Below, one piece after another: positions 53,611-62,714 of a DNA stretch of 64,000 bases. A program made the position numbers and the translations under genes. Each line of letters starts with the position of its first letter. Position 1 is the first letter of the stretch. The stretch covers positions 558,001 to 622,000 of the forward strand of contig NZ_JARNTX010000001.1 of assembly GCF_029433095.1 (NCBI RefSeq). The letters run 5' to 3'. The DNA is from Hymenobacter sp. YC55. Lineage in GTDB: Bacteria; Bacteroidota; Bacteroidia; Cytophagales; Hymenobacteraceae. The notes under the pieces are model-generated. The model worked only from the letters and a program-made list of their open reading frames with translations, made no database searches and had not been told where the DNA came from.

Positions 53611-55284
53611 ATGCTGGTTGATCTTCGCATCCGCAATTACGCTCTGATCGAGCAGCTGGAGCTGCGGCCTTCAGCGCTCCTCAATATTATCACCGGCGAA
53701 ACCGGCGCCGGTAAATCCATCATGCTTGGCGCGATTGGGTTGCTGCTCGGCAACCGCGCCGACTCGCGCATGCTTTTCGACACCGAGAAGAAATGCGTAA
53801 TCGAGGGGCAGTTCGATATTTCCAGCTACCAGCTCCAGGATATATTCGAATCCGAGGACCTCGACTACGATACGCAGTGCATCCTGCGCCGCGAAATTAG
53901 TCCGGCGGGTAAGTCGCGGGCCTTCGTGAACGATACGCCCGTGACGCTGGAAACACTGCGGCACATCGGGGCCAACCTGATGGATATTCACTCGCAGCAC
54001 GATACGCTGCTGCTCGGGGATGCCGTGTTTCAGCTTAACCTGCTGGACTTGTATGCCGGCTTGATACCCGCGCGGGGCCAGTACAGCAGCGCCTACCGCC
54101 AGTACCGCAAGCTGGAAGCCGACCTGAAATCGTTGGAAGACCAGGTAGCCAAGGCCAACAAAGAGCTTGATTACCATAGCTTCCTGCTGAATGAGCTGGA
54201 AGAAGCCCGCCTCGACAACGAACAGCAGGACGAGCTAGAGCAGGAAGTGAAGCAGCTTGAACACGCCGAAGAAATCAAGTTCAAGCTCACCAACGCCCTA
54301 CAAAGCCTGAGCGAAGGCGAGTACTGCGCCAGCAGCAGCCTAAAAGACGCCGCCATTCTGCTCGGCCAGATTGCTCCCTACGCCGACACCTTCCGCGACC
54401 TGAAGGAGCGCCTCGATAGCTGCCTGATTGAAATCAACGACATTGCTGCCGAGGCCGAAGCCGCCGAGCGCCGCACCGAGGGCGACCCGGCTCGCATTGA
54501 TGAGCTGCAAAGCCGTCTCAACGTCATCTACAACTTGCAGCGCAAGCACCAAGTGCGCGACATAGTAGCGCTGCTGACCGTGCGCGACGAACTGCGCGAC
54601 AAAGTCGGCTCGGTACTGAACCTAGACAAGCAAATTTCTCGCTTGCGGCGAGATGCTGAAGGGGCATTAGCCACCGCTACCAAACTAGCTACTCGTCTTT
54701 CTGAGTCGCGCCGCAAGAGTTTCCCGAAATTCGAAAAGGAATTGGTAGCTCTACTGGCCGATTTAGGAATGCCTAACTCGCGCATAGTAGTACAGCATCA
54801 GGCCGGACCATTGACGGCTAGCGGCATGGATGTTATCAGCATCCTGTTCACGGCCAACAAAGGGGCGCAGCCTCAAACGCTCAGCAAGGCCGCTTCGGGT
54901 GGTGAATTCTCGCGCCTTATGCTATGCATCAAGTACATGCTAGCCGATAAGACTGCCTTGCCAACCATCGTATTCGACGAAATTGATACCGGTATTTCCG
55001 GCGAAATTGCGGTGAAAGTTGGCCGTATGATGCAGCAAATGGCGCAGAAGCACCAGCTGATTGCCATTTCGCACTTGCCGCAAATGGCCGCCGCCGGCGA
55101 TACGCACTATTTCGTGTACAAGCAAGACCGCGCCGACCGCACGGTGAGTTGCATCAAGATGCTGAACCTCGACGAGCGCATCAGCGAAATTGCGCACATG
55201 ATTGCTGGAGCCAATCCGAGTCAGCATGCCTTCCAGAGTGCCCGCGAACTACTAGCTATGCGCGGCGAGGAATTAGTAGGATAA
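53611..55284 (+). CDS. recN: DNA repair protein RecN (SMC-like ATPase)
   Basis: 557-residue SMC-like protein acting in double-strand break repair. Walker A is ITGETGAGKSIML near residues 30-42; coiled coils span about 160-370; SKAASGGEFSRLMLCIKYML and IVFDEIDTGISGEIA are the signature and Walker B. ATG at 53611 is preferred; the in-frame start at 53539 adds an unlikely Cys/Arg-rich lead. It follows the DUF4835 gene after 244 nt, so a separate promoter (53496-53527) is likely. It ends just before a palindromic element that may terminate it. Confidence 0.95.
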   Translation: MLVDLRIRNYALIEQLELRPSALLNIITGETGAGKSIMLGAIGLLLGNRADSRMLFDTEKKCVIEGQFDISSYQLQDIFESEDLDYDTQCILRREISPAGKSRAFVNDTPVTLETLRHIGANLMDIHSQHDTLLLGDAVFQLNLLDLYAGLIPARGQYSSAYRQYRKLEADLKSLEDQVAKANKELDYHSFLLNELEEARLDNEQQDELEQEVKQLEHAEEIKFKLTNALQSLSEGEYCASSSLKDAAILLGQIAPYADTFRDLKERLDSCLIEINDIAAEAEAAERRTEGDPARIDELQSRLNVIYNLQRKHQVRDIVALLTVRDELRDKVGSVLNLDKQISRLRRDAEGALATATKLATRLSESRRKSFPKFEKELVALLADLGMPNSRIVVQHQAGPLTASGMDVISILFTANKGAQPQTLSKAASGGEFSRLMLCIKYMLADKTALPTIVFDEIDTGISGEIAVKVGRMMQQMAQKHQLIAISHLPQMAAAGDTHYFVYKQDRADRTVSCIKMLNLDERISEIAHMIAGANPSQHAFQSARELLAMRGEELVG

Positions 55285-55296
55285 GGCGAGATTGAA

Positions 55297-55384
55297 AAAT
55301 GTCATTCCGACCGGCAGGGGGAATTAGGTAGCCGCTCTTGAAGCGTACTTAGATTCCTGCTGCCGGTCGGAATGACATTTTTTT
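55297..55384 (+). repeat. Palindromic intergenic repeat, copy 5 (GTCATTCCGACCGGCAG), also likely recN terminator
   Basis: 21-bp perfect arms (55297-55317 and 55360-55380) and a 42-nt centre; a T-run at 55378-55384 makes it a plausible terminator for recN, whose stop is 13 nt upstream. The right arm resembles copy 4. Confidence 0.82.
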
Positions 55385-55436
55385 GCCTCTTTTGTAACTC
55401 CAACTACTCTCATCTGCTCAACTACTTTTTCCCCAT

Positions 55437-56258
55437 ATGTCCAACAACCTACTTGCTGGCAAGGTCGGCATCATTTCTGGTGCGCTCAATGAAGAATCTA
55501 TTGCCTGGAAAGTGGCACTGAAAGCGCATGCCGAAGGAGCTCGGTTTGTGCTCACGAACGCGCCACTAGCCATGCGCATGGGCGAAATCAACCGCCTTTC
55601 CGAGCAGTGCAACGCCCCCATCATCCCGGCCGATGCCACTTCGATGGAGGATTTGGAAAAGCTTTTCAGCGGCGCGCAAGAACACCTCGGCGGCAAGCTC
55701 GACTTTGTGCTGCACAGCATAGGCATGAGCGCCAACATCCGCAAAGGCAAGCACTATGGCGAGTTGAATTACGAGTGGTACCAAAAGACGCTGGACGTAT
55801 CGGCTCTGTCGTTCCATAAGATGCTGGCCGTAGCCGAGAAGCAGGACGCCTTCAACGAATGGGGTTCGGTGGTAGCGCTAAGTTACATAGCCGCTCAGCG
55901 TGCCTTCCTCGACTACACCGATATGTCGCAGGCCAAAGCCGTGCTCGAAAGCATTGCCCGCAGCTACGGGCAGCGCTTAGGTAAGCTCAAGAAAGTGCGC
56001 GTTAACACCATCTCGCAGTCGCCTACCAAAACCACAGCTGGTACCGGCATCAGCGGTTTCGATGCTTTCTTCGAGTACGCCAACCGGCTGTCGCCGCTCG
56101 GTAATGCTCCGGCCGAAGCCTGTGCTGATTATGTCGTGAGCCTGTTTTCGGACCTGACCCGCTACGTAACCATGCAAAATCTCATGCACGACGGCGGCTT
56201 CAGCACCACCGGTATTTCCGAGGAAATTGTGGAATTGATTACGAAAGCTAACTCGTAA
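55437..56258 (+). CDS. fabI: Enoyl-[acyl-carrier-protein] reductase (FabI type)
   Basis: 273-residue SDR of fatty-acid elongation. The cofactor region is GIISGALNEESIAWKVA, typical of FabI. The catalytic pair is Y160 in DYTDMSQAK with K167 (Tyr-x6-Lys), as in triclosan-sensitive FabI. SIGMSANIRKG is the middle motif. The C-terminal loop lines up well with family length. It is the last gene of the block. A terminator lies 66 nt downstream. Confidence 0.94.
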   Translation: MSNNLLAGKVGIISGALNEESIAWKVALKAHAEGARFVLTNAPLAMRMGEINRLSEQCNAPIIPADATSMEDLEKLFSGAQEHLGGKLDFVLHSIGMSANIRKGKHYGELNYEWYQKTLDVSALSFHKMLAVAEKQDAFNEWGSVVALSYIAAQRAFLDYTDMSQAKAVLESIARSYGQRLGKLKKVRVNTISQSPTKTTAGTGISGFDAFFEYANRLSPLGNAPAEACADYVVSLFSDLTRYVTMQNLMHDGGFSTTGISEEIVELITKANS

Positions 56259-56324
56259 GCTTTCCGCTTACAGGAACGCAAAAAGCCCGACCAAGTGGCT
56301 TGTTCTGACCCAACTCTTATCAAG

Positions 56325-56355
56325 AAAGCGCTGGCCGTTAGGGTAGCGCTTTTTT
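56325..56355 (+). terminator. Terminator of fabI
   Basis: 8-bp perfect arms (56325-56332 and 56345-56352) with a 12-nt loop and a 6-T tail, on the plus strand. Confidence 0.8.
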
Positions 56356-56544
56356 GATGCCTTATTTTAAGGACGACCACACATAGCATTTGTCGCAGGT
56401 CCCGGTAGTTGCCCTAGCTGCGCCCATACAAGAGCTTGTCCTTACCCAACTGGTTCACTGAGTCTGGCTTCAGAAGTCAAGACGCCTTTCTACTCGTAAG
56501 CTGATTATTCTTGTTGCCTCCTAAACAGTCCGCGCAGGATCAAA

Positions 56545-56578
56545 AAAGCCCTCCTAGCCAACATGGTTAGGAGGGCTT
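56545..56578 (-). terminator. Terminator of the lipoprotein gene
   Basis: 11-bp perfect arms (56547-56557 and 56568-56578), extended by wobble, with a TTTTTT tail on the minus strand, 67 nt past the stop of the gene at 56646. Confidence 0.85.
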
Positions 56579-56645
56579 CTAAATATTGGGTAACAACAAG
56601 CCAGATGCTCGGGCTCTTTGCTTTACTGTAGACGGAGAAGTGGTT

Positions 56646-57374
56646 CTATTTTTTGAGTAGTGCTATTTCCTTGGTTTGCACCATAACGGTGTCTTTGCTG
56701 CCAAGCTGCGCAGGCAGAGCAGTGTTAAACGTGTTCCATTCATTATTGTAAGCGGAAGAGCAGCCACCAAAATTTCCATAAGCAAGAACCGCCCAACTCA
56801 GAAGTGTTAGGACAGGCTTACCGTTTTTGAGGGTTAGCACCCGTGTCTCCCGCCCGGTGCAATAGGAACCCGAGTAGCCACTAGCCGATGACACTGCTTG
56901 CCAGTTGAGCTCCGGATAGACGGTCTTGATTTTATCGCCTAACTCAGTGCAGTGGTTGCTTGGTCCGTCGGTGGTTTTAAAAAACCTCGATTCGGCCAGA
57001 GTGGTTAGCGTCAGTTGTTCCTGGGTTCTAGCCGTTATTTCAGTTTCGACAACCTTAGCGTTCTGATTGGGCTGTTTGAACGACAGGATAACTTTGCCGG
57101 CAGGTTGAAACTGTACTTCAATAGAGCTGCTGTCGGGTATAGTTTGATTTCCAAACAGGAAATACTCTTCTGCGCGCCTCCGTTTGATAAAAGATTTGAT
57201 GACTTGCTGATCGGTTATCCGCCGGCCGCCCATTGTGTAGAGTTGAATAGGGCCGGGTACTATAGTGTTGCTGGTTTCATAAGTGCCTTCTAATTGGATA
57301 ATGGGGTCGGGGTCTTTCTCGCAACTAGTGAGCAAAGTAAGAAGAGCTACTCCGGTAAATAAACGTTTGAACAT
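56646..57374 (-). CDS. Hypothetical lipoprotein
   Basis: 242-residue lipoprotein: MFKRLFTGVALLTLLTSCE has a lipobox LTSC near residue 18. The rest is beta-rich with RRAEEYFLFGNQTIPDSSS and later SSYCTGRET- and YGNFGG-like segments, Cys-containing, without a recognised domain. It is flanked by terminators and by AT-rich DNA. No function is suggested. A minus-strand TACTTTTG at 57425-57432 could be its -7 element. Confidence 0.7.
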   Translation of the reverse strand: MFKRLFTGVALLTLLTSCEKDPDPIIQLEGTYETSNTIVPGPIQLYTMGGRRITDQQVIKSFIKRRRAEEYFLFGNQTIPDSSSIEVQFQPAGKVILSFKQPNQNAKVVETEITARTQEQLTLTTLAESRFFKTTDGPSNHCTELGDKIKTVYPELNWQAVSSASGYSGSYCTGRETRVLTLKNGKPVLTLLSWAVLAYGNFGGCSSAYNNEWNTFNTALPAQLGSKDTVMVQTKEIALLKK

Positions 57375-57707
57375 AGAGGCTAAAGCAGAAAGTTGTTAGC
57401 TAATGAAGGGCTATAATACAGCCGCAAAAGTAAGTATATTATATAATTATTTTATGTTAATAGCCTTGTAAATAGTTTTGCAGTTCATTGTAGTAGGACT
57501 ATACCAATTGATGATTGTACCAAGTGCGAGGCTCCCGCTAACAGCATATGGTCATCGTACTAGTCGCTGAGCTGAGACAGATTAAGACAATAGCAGTAGG
57601 TTTTGTAGGTGCGACGGCCTAAAAACGAGAAGCTCGGCTGCATCTTGCTAGGGGCTGGTGCGTAGGAATGGAGCCGGTCATACACTCACCTCCGGCCTTA
57701 TTTCCTT
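57375..57707. other. Divergent gap lipoprotein / P450
   Basis: 333 bp without a gene; the first 120 bases are AT-rich. Minus-strand TACTTTTG at 57425-57432 fits the -7 pattern for the lipoprotein gene. No clear plus-strand promoter is seen for the P450. Confidence 0.4.
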
Positions 57708-59033
57708 ATGCCCGAAATCGTCCGCGACCCAAAGCTCGACAGCACCTTAGACGTGCTGCGCCAAGGCTATACCTTCCTGTATGACCGCAGCCGCGAGTAT
57801 GACTCCGATATATTTCAGATTCGTTTGATGGGAATGCAGGCTATATGCCTGCATGGCCCCGAGGCTGCTCAGCTGTTCTATGACCCGGAGTATTTTATCC
57901 GCACCGGAGCTATTCCGCGGCGAGTACAAACCACGTTGATGGGATTGCACGCTATTCAGACGCGCGACAACGGGGAGCACCGCTGCCGCAAGGAGATGTT
58001 TATGTCGCTGATGGTGCCGGAGAGTCGGCAGCGGTTGATGAGTTTGTTGGCCGAGCAGTGGCAACAGTATGCGCAACGGTGGGAGCAAACAGAGGAAGTG
58101 GTTTTGTTCCGGGAGTCGCAGGAGATTCTGTGCCGGGCTGCTTGTACTTGGGCGGGAGTGCCGCTACAAGAAGACGAGGTGGAACTCCGAGCCCGTGACT
58201 TCGGCGCAATGATTGACGGTTTTGGCGGCGTTGGCCCGCGGCATTGGCGTGGCAAGCAGGCCCGGATACGCGGCGAAAAATGGATGCGCGGAATCATCCG
58301 AGACATCCGCTCCGGCAAATTGCAGCCTCAGCCAGGCACCGCCGCCCATGCGGTGGCGTGGCATCGGGAGCCTGATGGTGAGTTGTTCGACGTGCAAATG
58401 GCCGCTATCGAACTCATAAATGCGGTGCGTCCCATCGTGGCTATTGCCACGTACATCGCCTTCGCGGCCGTGGCCCTGCACGAGTATCCGCCGTACCGGC
58501 AGCAACTGCGCAATCCGTCGGAAGACTATGCCGAGTTGTTTGTGCAGGAAGTGCGGCGCTACTTCCCGTTTACGCCGTTTGTGGGAGCTATTGTGCGCGA
58601 CAATTTCACCTGGCACGGCTTCAAGTTTCCGAAAGGGACCATGGTACTGCTCGACGTGTACGGCACCAACCGCGACGCGCGGTGGTGGCAAGACCCGGAA
58701 GTGTTCTGGCCCGATCGGTTCCGCCACTGGCAAGACAACGCCTTCAACTTTATTCCGCAAGGCGGCGGCGACTTCCTCACTGGCCACCGCTGTGCCGGCG
58801 AGTGGATCACGATTGAAGCCATGAAACAAGCCGTGCACTTTCTCAACGAAGGCATCACCTACGATGTGCCACCTCAAGACCTACGCTACGACCTGACCCG
58901 TATGCCTACGCTGCCAGCCAGTGGTTTTGTGATGCGTAATGTGCGCGTCACTGGCAAAACGGCTCCTATCGTTACGCCAGTGGCTAGTCCCGCTCCAGCT
59001 CCTACCGGAGGGTGCCCGTTCCATCATGGGTAG
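57708..59033 (+). CDS. Cytochrome P450, CYP152-type fatty-acid peroxygenase
   Basis: 441-residue haem protein that uses H2O2 to hydroxylate fatty acids. Haem Cys is C362 in GGGDFLTGHRCAGEW. R241-P242 in INAVRPIVA binds the fatty-acid carboxylate in CYP152 enzymes in place of the usual acid/alcohol pair. At the position that separates OleT decarboxylase (His) from hydroxylases, Gln84 is found in LHAIQTRD, so it should be a hydroxylase like Bacillus BS-beta. No reductase gene is nearby, as expected for a peroxygenase. The last 40 residues form a Pro/Ala-rich tail. Confidence 0.9.
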   Translation: MPEIVRDPKLDSTLDVLRQGYTFLYDRSREYDSDIFQIRLMGMQAICLHGPEAAQLFYDPEYFIRTGAIPRRVQTTLMGLHAIQTRDNGEHRCRKEMFMSLMVPESRQRLMSLLAEQWQQYAQRWEQTEEVVLFRESQEILCRAACTWAGVPLQEDEVELRARDFGAMIDGFGGVGPRHWRGKQARIRGEKWMRGIIRDIRSGKLQPQPGTAAHAVAWHREPDGELFDVQMAAIELINAVRPIVAIATYIAFAAVALHEYPPYRQQLRNPSEDYAELFVQEVRRYFPFTPFVGAIVRDNFTWHGFKFPKGTMVLLDVYGTNRDARWWQDPEVFWPDRFRHWQDNAFNFIPQGGGDFLTGHRCAGEWITIEAMKQAVHFLNEGITYDVPPQDLRYDLTRMPTLPASGFVMRNVRVTGKTAPIVTPVASPAPAPTGGCPFHHG

Positions 59034-59141
59034 TGGGAAGGAAGGGCCTCAAGCTGAGCTATAACTTTCATGGATGCGCCGCGTTCGATAAAGGCAACCG
59101 TAGTGGCTCGCTTTTCAGCTGCCTCGTAGAAACCCACCGCC

Positions 59142-59558
59142 ATGCAGGATACCAAAACACTCGAAGAACTCTTAAATACCCAGCAAAAGAAGCTCGCCTT
59201 CTTCCAAAATCTTGTGCTGGTAGCCGCTGCCGATGGGCAGTTGGACAAGGAAGAAGGCCAATTCTTGTTGCAAATCGGCAACCGGTTGTCGCTCACCTAT
59301 GAAGATGTGCAGCCTATTGTCGACAACCTCGGGGTACTGAGCTTTATCGTACCTTCTGAGGGACTCCAGAAAACCTTGGAATTGCAAACCCTGGTGCAAA
59401 TGATGCTGCAGGACGGCCAGATTGACCCGCGCGAATATGGCCTCTGCATGGAATACGCTAACCGCATCGGCTACAGCAAAGGCATCCTGGATGACATGGT
59501 TGCTCAACTAACCGGTGGCACTCCCGATTCCGGCCGCAATGCCGCTACCGTCAGCTAA
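59142..59558 (+). CDS. TerB-like small acidic helical protein
   Basis: 138 residues, mostly helical, no signal peptide. AAADGQLDKEEGQFL near residue 28 and QMMLQDGQIDPREYG near 90 are paired D-G-x-(L/I)-x-x-(E/R)-E motifs, as in TerB/DjlA-type domains that may bind metal. It follows the P450 gene by 108 nt on the same strand and ends before a strong hairpin. The role is unknown; tellurite resistance should not be assumed. Confidence 0.7.
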   Translation: MQDTKTLEELLNTQQKKLAFFQNLVLVAAADGQLDKEEGQFLLQIGNRLSLTYEDVQPIVDNLGVLSFIVPSEGLQKTLELQTLVQMMLQDGQIDPREYGLCMEYANRIGYSKGILDDMVAQLTGGTPDSGRNAATVS

Positions 59559-59578
59559 AGAGATGTTTTAGAGTTAGC

Positions 59579-59624
59579 CTAAACGAGAAAGAGACGCGAA
59601 TTTTCGCGTCTCTTTCTCGTTTAG
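59579..59624 (+). terminator. Terminator after the TerB-like gene (22-bp perfect stem)
   Basis: 22-bp arms (59579-59600 and 59603-59624) with only a 2-nt loop. The inner GAGACGCGAA/TTCGCGTCTC core resembles the palindrome at 26679-26732. The tail is weak in T. Confidence 0.8.
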
Positions 59625-59734
59625 CAAGTAGGAAGTAAAACCAACAACTAGTAGAGTTGACCGTTGCTTTCTGTTGTTAGTTGGAGCACCTATATTGCTC
59701 TGCCTCAACCTAAACGTCTTCCTGTATACTTATT

Positions 59735-60364
59735 ATGAATATTCAGCAAGCCTACAATACATGGGCCGACACCTACGACACGGTTCTCAACAAAACGCGC
59801 GATTTGGAGGCTCACGCCATCAGAAGTGTATTGGAAACGGCAAGTGTCTCGGAAATAATAGAGCTAGGATGCGGCACTGGCAAGAATACGGAATGGCTAG
59901 CTACCAAGGCTACTTACGTCACCGCTGTTGATTTCTCGGCCCAGATGCTTGACAAAGCCAAGGAGAAACTGCAACTGCCAAACGTAACGTTTCAGCAAGG
60001 CGACATTACCAAGGAGTGGCACTTCGTCGACAAGCCCGCCGACCTACTTACGTGCAGCCTTATTCTAGAGCATATCCAAGACTTAAACTTTGTGTTCGCG
60101 CAGGCTTACCAAGCACTCAAGCCTGGTGGGTTGTTCTACATTGGCGAGTTGCATCCGTTCAAGCAGTACCAAGGTAGCAAAGCCCGCTTCGACACGGCCA
60201 CTGGTGCCGTATTCGAATTAGAGTGCCACGTACACCACATTTCAGACTACACCGAAGGCGCCCGCAAAAACGGCTTCAGTTGCGTAGCCTTGCAAGAATG
60301 GTTTGATGAAGAGAATCCAACTGGTGTGCCACGAATTGCCTCGTTCCTGTTTCGGAAAGAGTAG
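59735..60364 (+). CDS. Class I SAM-dependent methyltransferase
   Basis: 209-residue methyltransferase. The SAM motif I is ELGCGTGKNTEWL, motif II-like AVDFSAQMLDKAKEKL follows, then LTCSLILEHI and LKPGGLFYIGELH. The fold is the standard class I Rossmann type. Substrate unknown. It stands alone after the strong hairpin; an AT-rich gap follows. Confidence 0.85.
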   Translation: MNIQQAYNTWADTYDTVLNKTRDLEAHAIRSVLETASVSEIIELGCGTGKNTEWLATKATYVTAVDFSAQMLDKAKEKLQLPNVTFQQGDITKEWHFVDKPADLLTCSLILEHIQDLNFVFAQAYQALKPGGLFYIGELHPFKQYQGSKARFDTATGAVFELECHVHHISDYTEGARKNGFSCVALQEWFDEENPTGVPRIASFLFRKE

Positions 60365-60752
60365 AGACGTGAGAACGGGCCTTGCTAGTAAATGGCAGAG
60401 TTGAGCCTTGTGATGTTAGTTGTGCGTGTTACTTCGAGCAACGCACATGCAACAGTTCATCCGAGAAATGCTTGTACAGGCGCATTCGAGAAATCAGTAG
60501 TGCGCTCCAGTATTTGGCGTAAGGATGAGCAGTGATTTTGCTTTATAAATTATGTTGTCTTTGAAGCGGTAAAATGCAAATGTCTGTTTGTTGATTTATA
60601 ATAGTTATTTGAGCTTATTATATTGTAAAAATTATAAATTATACACAATAATTGTATTTTAAACTTCAGATTATATAATAAAATTGCCATGTCATTCGAA
60701 GTCTAAAGTAGGCTGTGAATGACGGTTTTATGGCTTTTTATTTATATTTAAT
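60365..60752. other. AT-rich gap before the serine hydrolase
   Basis: 388 bp without a gene; roughly 60530-60690 is extremely AT-rich. A short inverted repeat (GTCATTC 60691-60697 and GAATGAC 60717-60723) has the same tips as the palindromic repeat family and may be a remnant. Confidence 0.45.
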
Positions 60753-62540
60753 TTGAAGAAATTTTACACTCTTATCTTCTTCTTACTATCCTTTAATGTT
60801 GGAGCCCAAACGGGGATTCCGGTTCCAGAATTTAAACAGTTTGAAGTGGCGTTGCAGCAGTTTATGCAGCGCTGGGAAATCTTAGGTGCCTCGGTTGCTT
60901 TCGGTACGGAAGACCGGCTGGTTTACGCACGGGCATTCGGCTACGCCGATTTAGCCCGTACTGAGCCCTTGCAGCCTTACCACTTGCTACGGGTAGCTAG
61001 CCTCTCGAAGCCAGTAACTGCTATGGCCGTTTTGAAGCTGGTAGAGCAAGGCCGTATCAACCTGGCCGGCAAAGCATTTGGGCCGCAAGGCTATCTGCGT
61101 AGTCCGTATTACACGAGCGTCATCACCGACCAACGGGTCTACGACATCACGGTGCAGCAACTGCTCGAGCACAGCGCTGGTTGGGACCGGCTTGTTGGCT
61201 GCGACGGGTTCGGCAGCTGCGACCCGGTAGACTTTCCTCTGCACGTAGCTAAAAAGCAGAATGTGCCTAGCCCCGTTGGCGACTCTACGATGGTGCGCTT
61301 CCTGCTGTCCAAAAAGCTAAACTTCGCGCCTGGCACGCGCTACGCGTATTCCAATATAGGCTACCTGGTGTTGGGCAAAATAGTGGAGGCAGTCACGGGG
61401 CAGGGCTACGAAACCTGGGTGCAAAACAACTTGCTTGCGCCTGCCGGTGCACTCGAAGCCCATTTAGGCTATGACCTGCGCGCAAATCGGATGGAGCGGG
61501 AGGCGGAGTATCAAAGCCAATACCGAACGCTGGCTTGCAATGGCTCGGGGCAAACTGTGCCCGCCGCCTACGGAGGCTTCCACCTCGAAGCTATGAGCGC
61601 CCACGGCGGCTGGGTGTGTTCGGCCCGCGACTTGGTGCGCCTAGTACAAGCTGTGGAAGGCGGCCCCGACCGCCCTGGGTTGCTGACGCCCGCCACGCTA
61701 GCCACTTTGGTTCGTCCTTCTACTTCTGAGCCGGGGTATGCGAAGGGGTGGCAGGTGAACCGGACCGGCAACCGCTGGCACGGGGGGCGGTTAGATGGCA
61801 CCGCTACTTACTTGGTGCGCACTGCTGGGGGCTATACGTGGGCTATTCTGCTCAACACTTGTCCGAGCACACCGGCCTTTTGGCAGGAACTCGACCAATT
61901 GGGCTGGATTGCCGTTCCGGCTGCAGCCGGGTGGCCGTCTCACAACCTCTCTACTCCGCTACAAAACGCTACGGCCCTTACTGCCACCCAAGATACGGCA
62001 AGCGTGCTGCTGCGCTGGACCCGGGGGACGGGTACCCGCCGCTTGGTGCTGATGCGCGCCGATGCACCAGTTGATGTATTTCCTACGGACGGGGTTCGGT
62101 ACACGGCCGCCCCTTTCGGCCAGGGCGAGCCGCTGGGCCATGGCACCTACGTAGTAGCCGATGAAGCTGCTGATTCCCTCACTATCCGCAATCTGGACGC
62201 GCGGCATTCCTACCACATTCGAGTAGTAGAATATGCCGACAACGCCGCTACCCATAATCAGCCTGTGTACACCCTGGACGGGAACCCAACCTTGGTACTG
62301 CAACCAACTGGCGTATTGGCACTGAACATATATCCTAACCCGGCGCACGAAGAACTAGCTGTGGCGGGCTCTAGCGTTACGTTGCCATACGAACTGCTAA
62401 GCCAAGACGGAAAGCAGGTAACGAGCGGGCAGATGGCACCAGGACAAACCATACCCGTCGTTGACTTACAGCCCGGCACCTACTTCATTCGTTTTCAAGC
62501 GCCAGAAGGGCCTATTTCTCGCCGCTTCGTGAAGGAGTAA
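60753..62540 (+). CDS. Secreted serine hydrolase (beta-lactamase family) with T9SS sorting domain
   Basis: 595-residue exported enzyme. TTG at 60753 begins MKKFYTLIFFLLSFNVGAQ, a clear signal peptide; no in-frame ATG is nearby. The beta-lactamase-type domain has S83-L-S-K86 in VASLSKPVT, YSN in YAYSNIGYL, and HGG later. After a fibronectin-like region (about 410-500), the C-terminus LALNIYPNPAHEELAVAG to the end has the YPNP motif of type IX secretion sorting domains, so it is probably released or surface-attached. Likely an esterase or peptidase. It lies in an AT-rich setting. Confidence 0.87.
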   Translation: MKKFYTLIFFLLSFNVGAQTGIPVPEFKQFEVALQQFMQRWEILGASVAFGTEDRLVYARAFGYADLARTEPLQPYHLLRVASLSKPVTAMAVLKLVEQGRINLAGKAFGPQGYLRSPYYTSVITDQRVYDITVQQLLEHSAGWDRLVGCDGFGSCDPVDFPLHVAKKQNVPSPVGDSTMVRFLLSKKLNFAPGTRYAYSNIGYLVLGKIVEAVTGQGYETWVQNNLLAPAGALEAHLGYDLRANRMEREAEYQSQYRTLACNGSGQTVPAAYGGFHLEAMSAHGGWVCSARDLVRLVQAVEGGPDRPGLLTPATLATLVRPSTSEPGYAKGWQVNRTGNRWHGGRLDGTATYLVRTAGGYTWAILLNTCPSTPAFWQELDQLGWIAVPAAAGWPSHNLSTPLQNATALTATQDTASVLLRWTRGTGTRRLVLMRADAPVDVFPTDGVRYTAAPFGQGEPLGHGTYVVADEAADSLTIRNLDARHSYHIRVVEYADNAATHNQPVYTLDGNPTLVLQPTGVLALNIYPNPAHEELAVAGSSVTLPYELLSQDGKQVTSGQMAPGQTIPVVDLQPGTYFIRFQAPEGPISRRFVKE

Positions 62541-62714
62541 GCATCATTTGCGGTTGGGTTTGAAAACGTAGCAAGCTTTAACACAACGTACCAATAACCA
62601 CTCTGAGTCCTGCTTAGTTAGCAAGCCGCTTCGGCAAGCTAGTATGGGTTCCAAGCAGGCTCGGGGTGCTTGATAAATGCAGCTTGCTTAAGGCTGTACT
62701 GTACATTAAGAATT

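Larger units (their letters stand above)
56259..56645. other. Gap between fabI and convergent lipoprotein gene
   Basis: 387 bp without a gene. It holds two terminators (56325-56355 and 56545-56578). The DNA between them has no other visible signal. Confidence 0.5.

Noticed and set aside
57708..59033. OleT-type fatty-acid decarboxylase (alkene-forming)
   Set aside because: Gln84 replaces the His usual in OleT, which points to a hydroxylase.
59142..59558. Tellurite resistance protein
   Set aside because: Only a TerB-like fold is suggested by paired acidic motifs; no other ter genes are nearby.
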